A stretch of 5,133 bases of DNA, taken from NCBI GenBank assembly GCA_037147235.1, contig JBAWVO010000399.1:1-5133 (forward strand), written 5' to 3'. This document shows positions 1-5,133 of this stretch, one piece after another; positions within the stretch are counted from its first letter, which is position 1; each line of letters starts with the position of its first letter. A program made the translations under genes and the position numbers. This DNA comes from JANXQG01 sp037147235. Its GTDB lineage: Bacteria > Planctomycetota > Planctomycetia > Pirellulales > Thermoguttaceae. The notes beneath the pieces are model-generated. The model searched no databases, was not told the origin of the DNA, and worked only from the letters and a program-made list of their open reading frames with translations.

Positions 1-47
1 TCGCGTGGGCGGTAGAGGGCCAGCGGCTCGACGCACGGCAGCGGCAT
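1..47 (-). CDS. Possible 5' end of a gene leaving the window (weak resemblance to IS91-type transposase N-terminus)
   Basis: An ATG on the minus strand at 47 opens a frame that stays open to the window edge and gives about 15 residues, MPLPCVEPLALYRPR. The LYRPR stretch resembles the tyrosine-arginine-proline-arginine motif that I recall near the N-terminus of IS91-family transposases, just before their zinc-binding region. Fifteen residues are far too few to establish this. No Shine-Dalgarno sequence is visible upstream, where the bases are pyrimidine-rich. The frame has the same orientation as the large secreted-protein gene and starts about 150 bp downstream of its stop, with an inverted repeat in between. 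It could equally be a chance open frame in GC-rich DNA. Confidence 0.22.
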   Translation of the reverse strand, partial: MPLPCVEPLALYRPR

Positions 48-62
48 GACAGGAAAGGCACC

Positions 63-96
63 GGTCCAGGGGTAGTGTACACACTATTACTGGACC
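63..96. repeat. Imperfect inverted repeat / hairpin, possible terminator
   Basis: Arms 63-78 and 81-96 are complementary. The outer stem is ggtccag with ctggacc (7 bp) and the inner stem is tagtgt with acacta (6 bp). A 3-by-3 internal mismatch lies between them, and read as plus-strand RNA two of those three pairs can be G-U. The two central bases are too few for a loop, so one inner pair must open in RNA. The repeat lies about 100 bp past the stop of the secreted-protein gene, where it could end that transcript. No convincing run of U follows on the minus strand, so a classical intrinsic terminator is not proven. A protein-binding dyad or a mobile-element end are alternatives. Confidence 0.5.
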
Positions 97-198
97 ATAA
101 GTACACTTCTTGTCGAGTGGGGTACGGACTTCCCTGTCGGTAACTGCGGTCGCTCCCGGCGATTATGTCGCGAGGGCGAGGGCTTTCCGGATGGCCCC
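97..198. other. Short non-coding spacer downstream of the secreted-protein gene
   Basis: I see no gene, RNA or convincing terminator here. The hexamer gtacac at 101-106 repeats the one inside the neighbouring inverted repeat at 77-82. A minus-strand run with two tandem copies of ccctcg lies just after the stop of the large gene. Neither has a clear function. Confidence 0.5.
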
Positions 199-3012
199 TC
201 AGCGCGGCATCGCCATGCGATCGCCCGGTTCGAGTACCTCGATCGTCAGGTCGTCGAGGCAGACCTCGCCCAGGCCGGTCAGGGCGAAGGTTAGCACGAG
301 GGGGCCCGATTGCGGCACGATTCGCAGCAGGGTGAACTCTCGCCAGCCGTTGGTCTTGTCCAGCCGCAGGGCCATTTCCTCGCCGGTGAGCGATTCGACC
401 ACCAGCAGCCCATCGACGGAGCCGGTGATGGCGGTGGGCACCTTGATCCAGCCATGGATTCGCACGATCTGCCCTGTCTCGACCGGCACGGCGGGACTGG
501 TGACCCACAAGGGCGGCATCTCGATCATCGCCGGGGGGTTTTCCGGATTGTCGGCCCGGGCGGTGAGACGCAGCCCCATGCGGCCGGAATGTGCGGCATC
601 GGAGACGAGGTCGGCGGCGGTCTGGATACCCGGCGTGGCATGTTGGAAGTGCCGCCAACCGTGGCGGACCATCATCGGGATGTTTTCAAAGTCGCCGCCT
701 GGCAGGCGATTCGCGCCGTTGCGCATGGCCGCGATCCGATCGACCAAGGCCCAGTACCAAGGTAAGGCATGGAAGGACGACGTGCCGGGGATGGCCACCG
801 GTGAATCGCGGCCGCTCATGGCCGTTTCCCACGCTGCCCGTTCCAGCCGCCGCAGCGGCATCATCGCCCGCCGTGAATAGGCCGAGGCCATGGCATAGTC
901 GCCGGAGGCAAGCCGAGCGTCGCACAATTTCAGATTCTGCCGGGCGTTGTCGAGGTCCATCGCCGGATTGATCTGCGGGGGCAGATGTCCGCCAATCTGC
1001 CCGAGGACGCGGATCGCCGTATCGAGCTTTTGCGCAGCCAAGTAGCGTTCCAATTCGGCGGTCTGCCTTCCGCTGGCCGCCGCCCGTCGGGTGACGGCTT
1101 CGATGATCATCGGATCCTGGGCGAGAAATAACAAAGAAGAAAGGCCGAACTCATCGAGCGTGACCCGGGTGCCGCCCGCCTCGCGGCGATGGCGCAGTGG
1201 TTGCAGGCGTCCGGCAGTCAGTTCAAAGATATTACTCGATTCAGGAATGCCGGGCAGGGTGAGGTTCAGCGGATTGGCCGCAGCCAGCGGTGCCACGCAT
1301 TGCGAGCCGGGGGCCAACCACATCGGCATGACGATCCTCGCCCGATCGTCACGCAAGATCGCGCCGGTGACCAACCGCTGGCTACATTCAGCCGTGGCGA
1401 CCATGTTGCCGCCGGCTGCCCAGGGTTCGATGATTTCGAGTTCCATGTTCAGCAATTGTAGCGTCATCACCCGCTGCCGCGTTTCGCCATCCTGGGCCTC
1501 CAGCGAGGAGTCGGAAAGGAACAGCAGGCCGCGGCTTCCGGAGGAGATGGCCGTGTAGACCAGCAGCCGGACCTGTTCGGGACCAACGACGGTAGGCGGC
1601 GACGGGCCTGGGTTGAGCGTGGCGAATTGCCGCCGCAGACCTTCGCCCGCCTGGGATTGCACCGTAGTCCAGACCGGAGTGCCCGGCAGGGCCAAAAGAG
1701 GTTGTCGGCGAACCCAGATGCCATAGTCGGACATTTCCAGGCTCGTGCCGAGTGGCCGTCGATCGATCAGCAGCAGATTGATGTGCCGGCTGTAGCTTCG
1801 CAGATTATTGATTGGCGCGCAGATGAGCGGCCGCGAAAAGCGAGAATCGGCAAGTCGCACCTGTTCGGCCCGCTGCCGATTGGCATCCAGCGAATCGCCG
1901 GTCAGTCCGTGCCCCAGATCCCAGACGAGCACAGGCTCGAACTCCGGCCCGATCATGGCCTGCGGGTTATCCGCCGGCAGTTCCGGCGGCGGACAGACCA
2001 ACCACAGGCCAAGCTGCCGGGCTTTTGTGAGTAGTTCCGGCGATGGCGTCTGCCGCAGCCAGAGGGTATTGAAGCCCAACTGCTTGAGGAAGGCCAACTG
2101 CTCGCCGCGATATTCGACACAACGTGGGAAGATCGGGTAGTCGTTGATCTTCAAGACCGAACCTGCCAGCTTGACTTCACGTGGCGGAGGGGGGGCATTG
2201 GCACCTTGCCTGTGTTGTTCGGGAGGGCCGCTGGCGACCGCGATTCCGGGAGCGAAGTCGCTTCCTGATGATCTAGCGGGCGAAACCGCAATCGAGAAGC
2301 CGGGCTGGGCACCCGGGGTGGCACCGTTCCTGGCGGACGGCACGTGACCGAAGACTTCGAGATCGTCGGTCCAGACGTTCGTTGCCCCCGGACCGCCGTA
2401 GATGTTTAGCAGCACACGGCTGACAAAGGCTTCGCGGCCGTCGACGTTCGGGGCCAACTGGCTTCGCAAGATACGGACCTGGCGGGCTAACATCCGCGGG
2501 AAATCGGTAATTTCGAGCTGCTGCCAACGGCCGGCCGTGGTGTACGCGGCTGCGAAGATCTGGGTGGTCAGTGGCTTTCCACTGCGCGGGTCGAGCGTTC
2601 GCGGCAGCGTGACCTCGGCAAAAAACTGGATGCCGGGCCGATCAGCGAAAATCCAAATCGAGGGCCGCAACTCGTCGATGACCCACGGCCGCCCAATATC
2701 GTGGGCAACCAGCACCGTGCTGCCGCCTTGAGCGGCCACCTGGAGCCATTCGCTGCCTTGTCCGCCGTGTGCCACGCCACGAACACGTTGGTGGGCGATG
2801 AGCGAGTACTGGGCATCGCCACCAGCTTCGGTCCAGGAGTTTACGGGTCCTTCAAAGTCTTGTCGCCACGACGGCAGTCCGGCCGCAACGGGTCCGCGCG
2901 CTGCGGCCGGTGCTGCGGCAAGTCCTGCCGCAGGCAATCCCTGGGCGGCCGAGTGGCTCGGCAACAAGACCAAGGTCAACAGCGTAATTAGTGCAGACTG
3001 AAAACGCGCCAC
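199..3012 (-). CDS. Large secreted protein: carbohydrate-binding-like domain, glycoside-hydrolase-like barrel, C-terminal jelly roll
   Basis: This 937-residue protein has no name I recognise. Residues 1-23 form a signal peptide: VARF, a hydrophobic core (ALITLLTLVLL), then SHSAA before the likely cleavage site. An Ala-rich linker follows. Residues about 50-224 look like a galactose-binding or carbohydrate-binding beta-sandwich, ending in the typical VWTDDLEVFG strand. Residues 225-280 are a Pro/Gly/Ala/Ser-rich linker. Residues about 281-520 resemble a glycoside-hydrolase TIM barrel, with FPRCVEYRG at 295-303, then FLKQLGFNTLWL, PVWTTVQSQ near 448 and an SGSRGLLFLS strand near 491-500. A beta-rich segment (531-631) and a helical one (633-760) follow. 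A second jelly roll spans about 768-928, opening LPGGDFE and ending VCLDDLTIEV. I cannot point to a catalytic acid pair, so hydrolase activity is inference; a polysaccharide-binding or surface role is also possible. GTG at 3012 was chosen because it puts the signal peptide at the N-terminus. TTG at 3045 and ATGs at 3084, 3090, 3153 and 3189 are in frame, but they add non-signal-like sequence from AT-richer DNA, and no start has a good Shine-Dalgarno site. Confidence 0.88.
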   Translation of the reverse strand: MARFQSALITLLTLVLLPSHSAAQGLPAAGLAAAPAAARGPVAAGLPSWRQDFEGPVNSWTEAGGDAQYSLIAHQRVRGVAHGGQGSEWLQVAAQGGSTVLVAHDIGRPWVIDELRPSIWIFADRPGIQFFAEVTLPRTLDPRSGKPLTTQIFAAAYTTAGRWQQLEITDFPRMLARQVRILRSQLAPNVDGREAFVSRVLLNIYGGPGATNVWTDDLEVFGHVPSARNGATPGAQPGFSIAVSPARSSGSDFAPGIAVASGPPEQHRQGANAPPPPREVKLAGSVLKINDYPIFPRCVEYRGEQLAFLKQLGFNTLWLRQTPSPELLTKARQLGLWLVCPPPELPADNPQAMIGPEFEPVLVWDLGHGLTGDSLDANRQRAEQVRLADSRFSRPLICAPINNLRSYSRHINLLLIDRRPLGTSLEMSDYGIWVRRQPLLALPGTPVWTTVQSQAGEGLRRQFATLNPGPSPPTVVGPEQVRLLVYTAISSGSRGLLFLSDSSLEAQDGETRQRVMTLQLLNMELEIIEPWAAGGNMVATAECSQRLVTGAILRDDRARIVMPMWLAPGSQCVAPLAAANPLNLTLPGIPESSNIFELTAGRLQPLRHRREAGGTRVTLDEFGLSSLLFLAQDPMIIEAVTRRAAASGRQTAELERYLAAQKLDTAIRVLGQIGGHLPPQINPAMDLDNARQNLKLCDARLASGDYAMASAYSRRAMMPLRRLERAAWETAMSGRDSPVAIPGTSSFHALPWYWALVDRIAAMRNGANRLPGGDFENIPMMVRHGWRHFQHATPGIQTAADLVSDAAHSGRMGLRLTARADNPENPPAMIEMPPLWVTSPAVPVETGQIVRIHGWIKVPTAITGSVDGLLVVESLTGEEMALRLDKTNGWREFTLLRIVPQSGPLVLTFALTGLGEVCLDDLTIEVLEPGDRMAMPR

Positions 3013-3042
3013 GATACCCGTTTGAAGTGTAAGCCATCTTTC

Positions 3043-3086
3043 CAATGTGGCGAAAAAGCACTCCGTGCATGGAATCGGCCACATTG
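3043..3086. repeat. Nested inverted repeat in the leader of the secreted-protein gene
   Basis: A perfect 9-bp inverted repeat pairs caatgtggc (3043-3051) with gccacattg (3078-3086). Inside it sits a second hairpin, gcac (3058-3061) and gtgc (3065-3068) with a 3-base loop. On the minus strand the inner hairpin is followed directly by five T, which resembles a very small intrinsic terminator. The structure ends 31 bp upstream of the chosen GTG start. It could be a leader RNA structure or a regulator-binding site; which of these is inference. Confidence 0.4.
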
Positions 3087-3239
3087 CCATAAAGTGTGCT
3101 TCTATCAGGATTTGCGAAAAATAACCAGAGCAAATGTTCCGTTTTTTCAACATCCTCGACCCGGTGAGGCCACCCGTAGTATTTTCCAAGTCTTGAAATT
3201 ACAATGAGTTACGGCGTTTTTACTGGAAACGGCAATTTC

Positions 3240-3256
3240 CCGGCACGGGGAGTGCT
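3240..3256 (+). promoter_or_regulatory. Candidate sigma-54 (-24/-12) promoter for the kinase operon
   Basis: The sequence ccGGCACGgggagTGCt matches the sigma-54 consensus YTGGCACGrNNNTTGCW at every defined position except two (T to C at 3241, T to G at 3252). The invariant GG (3242-3243) and GC (3254-3255) have the required 12-bp offset. This predicts a transcript start near 3267 and a leader of about 29 nt before the ATG at 3296. Sigma-54 promoters need an enhancer-binding activator; the dyad at 3184-3198 is one possible upstream site, but it is closer than is usual. A chance match in GC-rich DNA cannot be excluded by eye. Confidence 0.45.
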
Positions 3257-3295
3257 TTTGAAGAAGCCATCCAACCCACACCCCGAGTAACCACC

Positions 3296-3580
3296 ATGAA
3301 CGACTCAGCCCACATCCTCAGACCGGCCACCGACGAAGCCCCTCGTGAACTCCTCGACCTTGCGGATGCCATCGCACAGATTCCGACGGAATATCGCCTC
3401 CATGTCGAGACGTTGGTGAATCAAGTGCTGGAAAACGCCAAGCGTCGCCGTCGCATCCTGTCGTTGGTTCAAGACGCCTTGGGCCAACTCCGGCTGGACA
3501 TGAAATACTTGACCTTCGACCTGGAAGCCACTCGCCGCGAACGGGACGAATATCGCCAGAAGCTGGAAGGTTCCACTTGA
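3296..3580 (+). CDS. Small helical / coiled-coil protein of unknown function, first gene of the kinase operon
   Basis: This 94-residue protein is not one I recognise. It appears almost wholly alpha-helical. Residues 17-47 contain two amphipathic helices separated near P30, followed by the basic cluster KRRRR (49-53). Residues 54-92 form a long charged helix with hydrophobic residues at heptad-like spacing and the charged run ATRRERDEYRQKLE, as in a coiled coil. It has no signal peptide, membrane segment or cysteine, so it should be cytoplasmic. The start is the only ATG that precedes the helical region; it has just a weak GAG at 3285-3287 as ribosome-binding site. The gene lies 36 bp upstream of the kinase on the same strand. 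An adaptor, dimerising partner or substrate of the kinase is a reasonable inference, and the basic patch leaves nucleic-acid binding open. There is no direct evidence for any of these. Confidence 0.85.
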   Translation: MNDSAHILRPATDEAPRELLDLADAIAQIPTEYRLHVETLVNQVLENAKRRRRILSLVQDALGQLRLDMKYLTFDLEATRRERDEYRQKLEGST

Positions 3581-3599
3581 TCGGTAACTTGACTGCACT

Positions 3600-3605
3600 G
3601 GAGGT
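3600..3605 (+). promoter_or_regulatory. Strong ribosome-binding site of the kinase gene
   Basis: GGAGGT is a perfect Shine-Dalgarno sequence with 11 bases between it and the ATG at 3617, slightly longer than ideal. An out-of-frame ATG at 3606 abuts it and is too close to be used. No in-frame alternative start lies between the site and 3617, so this site supports the 3617 start. It is much stronger than the site of the preceding gene, which suggests the kinase is translated independently within the operon. Confidence 0.8.
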
Positions 3606-3616
3606 ATGAACTTGGC

Positions 3617-5071
3617 ATGGGGCACCCAAGCGCTGAACAACTTTTGCAACGGGCACTCGACCTGGAATTGCTGACCGAACGGCAATTTCAGGAGGTATGG
3701 GCGTCCGTGGGCACCCGTCTGGCTCCCGTGGAGGACGTGAAGAAGCAACTCCTCCGCGGCGAGTATATGACGAACTACCAGCTCGAACGCCTAGCCAAAG
3801 GTGAACGGTCGGGCTATTTTTACGGCCCCTACAAAGTGCTCTATGCCGTGGGGGCCGGCACGTTCGCCCGGGTGTTCCGCGCCGTGCATCGCCAGACGGG
3901 CGAGGTCGTCGCCCTCAAAGTGCTGCGAAAGCGCTACCGCGACCGGCCGGAGCAGGCAGCCCTGTTTCTGCGCGAAGGCAAGTTGGGGCTCACGCTGCGC
4001 CATTCCAACATCGTGCCCATCTACGACGTCGCCACCGACGGCAAGTCGCACTACCTGGTCATGGAGTTCATTGAAGGCTGGAATCTTCGCGACCTCGTCA
4101 AGATTCGCACCAAGATCGAGCCGCTTCAGGCCACGCAACTGACGATGGGCATGGTCGAAGGCCTGCGCTATGCCTTTGAACACCGACTGACGCATCGCGA
4201 CCTGAAACTCAATAACGTCCTGGTCACGACCTCCTGGCAGCCCAAGCTTGTCGACTTCGGGCTGGCGGCCTTGGATGAAAATTATGGCGAGAGCATGGAC
4301 GACATTCCCAACACCCGCACCATCGACTACGCGGCCCTGGAGCGGGCCACGGGCGTGCGCAAGGATGATACGCGCAGCGACATCTACTTCATGGGCTGCA
4401 TTTTCTATCACATGCTCACCGGCCAACCGCCGTTGATGGAGACCAGGGATCGGCTGCAACGCTTGAACAAGCAACGGTTCCTGGAGGTCATTCCCATTCA
4501 GCAATGCGACCCAACACTCCCGCATTGGGTTTGTACGGTGGTCAGCAAGGCGATGATGTTGGACGTGGCGCGTCGCTATCAGTCGCCGGCGGCAATGTTG
4601 GCCGACTTGGCCATCGCCGAGCGTCAACTGATCGAATGCGGCGACATGGTCTCCGCGGAAGCCGCATCGGCGGCCATGGGTAACTATGTCGAAGCCAAGC
4701 AACCTACCGTGCTGGTCGTCGAATCAAACCCGAAGTGGCAGGACATCTTCCGCGAAGGCTTCAAACGAGTCCACTACCGCGTGCTGGTGATTGCCGATCC
4801 CGAGCGGGCCGTTGCCCGGCTGCGGCAGGACAATAAGGCAGCGCAGTGTATTGTCTTCTGCGCCCAAGATCTGGGCAAAGCGGCACTGAACGGCTTCAAT
4901 TTGCTCTCCGGAGACGATCAGACCGTTTCCGTTCCGGCCGTACTCTTGTTGGATGAGCCGCAAAAGGGTTGGAAAGAGCATGCCTCCGTGGCCGCACATC
5001 GGATCGTTCTGACAATGCCCATCACGATGAAAGACCTCCGGAGCAAGCTGGCCGAGCTGATGGAGCGGTAG
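3617..5071 (+). CDS. Soluble Ser/Thr protein kinase with C-terminal degenerate receiver domain
   Basis: This 484-residue protein phosphorylates Ser/Thr on protein substrates that cannot be named from sequence. Residues 1-65 are a helical module ending in YMTNYQLERLAKGERSGYFYG, a type I associate with planctomycete kinases. The Hanks-type kinase domain spans about 71-335. Visible motifs are the glycine loop GAGTFARV (79-86, third Gly replaced by A84), VALK with the ATP-binding K101, a probable alpha-C glutamate E120, HRDLKLNN with catalytic D195 and metal-binding N200, DFG (213-215), ALE (240-242) where APE is usual, and SDIY with D255. All core catalytic residues are present, and it is an RD kinase, so it should be active and controlled through its activation segment. 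Residues about 363-484 have a receiver-like pattern (VLVVESNP, GFNLL, LTMPI), but the acidic pair is E369-S370 and the conserved Lys before Pro is M467. There is no membrane segment or extracellular sensor domain, unlike many PknB-type kinases, so it is probably cytoplasmic. The gene lies 36 bp after the coiled-coil gene. Confidence 0.96.
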   Translation: MGHPSAEQLLQRALDLELLTERQFQEVWASVGTRLAPVEDVKKQLLRGEYMTNYQLERLAKGERSGYFYGPYKVLYAVGAGTFARVFRAVHRQTGEVVALKVLRKRYRDRPEQAALFLREGKLGLTLRHSNIVPIYDVATDGKSHYLVMEFIEGWNLRDLVKIRTKIEPLQATQLTMGMVEGLRYAFEHRLTHRDLKLNNVLVTTSWQPKLVDFGLAALDENYGESMDDIPNTRTIDYAALERATGVRKDDTRSDIYFMGCIFYHMLTGQPPLMETRDRLQRLNKQRFLEVIPIQQCDPTLPHWVCTVVSKAMMLDVARRYQSPAAMLADLAIAERQLIECGDMVSAEAASAAMGNYVEAKQPTVLVVESNPKWQDIFREGFKRVHYRVLVIADPERAVARLRQDNKAAQCIVFCAQDLGKAALNGFNLLSGDDQTVSVPAVLLLDEPQKGWKEHASVAAHRIVLTMPITMKDLRSKLAELMER

Positions 5072-5086
5072 CCAACCCCGTGTGTG

Positions 5087-5133
5087 GCAAGATTCTCTGG
5101 CAGACGGACGCCACCGTGGCACGGGCATCTTGC
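5087..5133. repeat. Inverted-repeat sequence downstream of the kinase, cut by the window end
   Basis: A 7-bp inverted repeat pairs gcaagat (5087-5093) with atcttgc (5127-5133). Between them gccac (5110-5114) and gtggc (5116-5120) form a tight palindrome around one base. The final cacgggcatcttgc also looks like the first half of a hairpin that would finish with gcccgtg beyond the window; I recall such repeats from planctomycete intergenic regions, but this cannot be verified here. It begins 15 bp after the kinase stop, so a terminator or a dispersed REP-like element are both possible. No T-run is visible. Confidence 0.4.

Larger units (their letters stand above)
3013..3295. other. Divergent intergenic region between the secreted-protein gene and the kinase operon
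   Basis: This 283-bp stretch is visibly more AT-rich than the genes and must hold the start signals for both directions. It contains a nested inverted repeat at 3043-3086, an imperfect 15-bp dyad at 3184-3198 (ttccaag, t, cttgaaa; 6 of 7 pairs), a 5-bp inverted repeat ggaaa/tttcc at 3225-3229 and 3236-3240, and a sigma-54-like promoter at 3240-3256. A sigma-70-like TTGAAA at 3193-3198 has only a poor -10 partner, about 20 bp away. No clear promoter for the minus-strand gene was found; the best, a TTGAAA near 3142-3147 (minus strand), also lacks a good -10. The minus-strand frame remains open to 3189, but the sequence does not look coding. Confidence 0.7.

Noticed and set aside
110..880. 256-codon open frame on the plus strand
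   Set aside because: It is antisense to the C-terminal third of the secreted protein. Its translation is Arg/Ser/Pro-rich with no domain pattern, as expected for a shadow frame in GC-rich DNA.
3193..3224. Sigma-70-like promoter, TTGAAA with TTTACT
   Set aside because: The spacing is about 20 bp and the -10 element matches at only 4 of 6 positions. The sigma-54 match just downstream is much better.
3233..3260. Possible terminator hairpin cccg-gca-cggg followed by agtgctttt
   Set aside because: The stem is only 4-5 bp and the T-run is short and displaced. The same bases are better explained by the -24/-12 promoter match.
3606..3674. Short out-of-frame ATG frame (22 codons) at the kinase start
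   Set aside because: The ATG directly abuts the GGAGGT site with no spacing, so it cannot use it, and the frame ends inside the kinase gene. A leader-peptide role has no support.
3791..4702. 303-codon open frame on the minus strand
   Set aside because: It lies opposite the kinase domain, whose motifs are unmistakable. The antisense product has no recognisable motif and no good start site.
4724..5128. 134-codon open frame on the minus strand, opposite the receiver-like domain
   Set aside because: It is a shadow of the kinase C-terminus with no domain signature. Its start lies in the inverted repeat at the window end.
1..5133. CRISPR arrays, tRNA or rRNA genes
   Set aside because: No regularly spaced direct repeats, no tRNA-like cloverleaf and no rRNA-like conserved sequence were seen on either strand.

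Overview
The window looks like chromosomal DNA of a planctomycete, probably of the Pirellulales type. It is GC-rich (roughly 60% by eye). It carries a soluble Ser/Thr kinase with an N-terminal module of the kind I associate with planctomycetes, and a very large secreted protein built from jelly-roll domains around a barrel-like core. Start sites with weak or no Shine-Dalgarno sequence also fit. The assignment is by recognition only; no search was run.

Layout, left to right. Bases 1-47 may hold the start of a gene on the minus strand that leaves the window; its few visible residues faintly resemble IS91-type transposase N-termini. Bases 63-96 form a strong imperfect inverted repeat. Bases 199-3012, minus strand, encode an intact 937-residue exported protein: signal peptide, N-terminal carbohydrate-binding-like domain, linker, glycoside-hydrolase-like barrel, helical stretch and C-terminal carbohydrate-binding-like domain. 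Bases 3013-3295 are a divergent intergenic region. It holds a nested inverted repeat on the side of the secreted protein and, on the other side, a close match to a sigma-54 (-24/-12) promoter pointing at the plus-strand genes. Bases 3296-3580 encode a 94-residue helical/coiled-coil protein of unknown function. Bases 3617-5071 encode a 484-residue kinase with a degenerate response-regulator receiver domain at its C-terminus. The last 47 bases contain inverted-repeat sequence cut by the window edge.

The two plus-strand genes are 36 bp apart and very probably form one operon. The simplest reading is a cytoplasmic signalling pair: a kinase carrying its own receiver-like module, plus a small coiled-coil partner, possibly transcribed with sigma-54. 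The secreted protein is transcribed away from them. Only the shared intergenic region links the two units, and nothing visible proves a functional connection.

The points most worth following up are the sigma-54 promoter candidate, the kinase fused to a receiver that lacks most of its active-site residues, the small partner gene, and the uncharacterised secreted protein.
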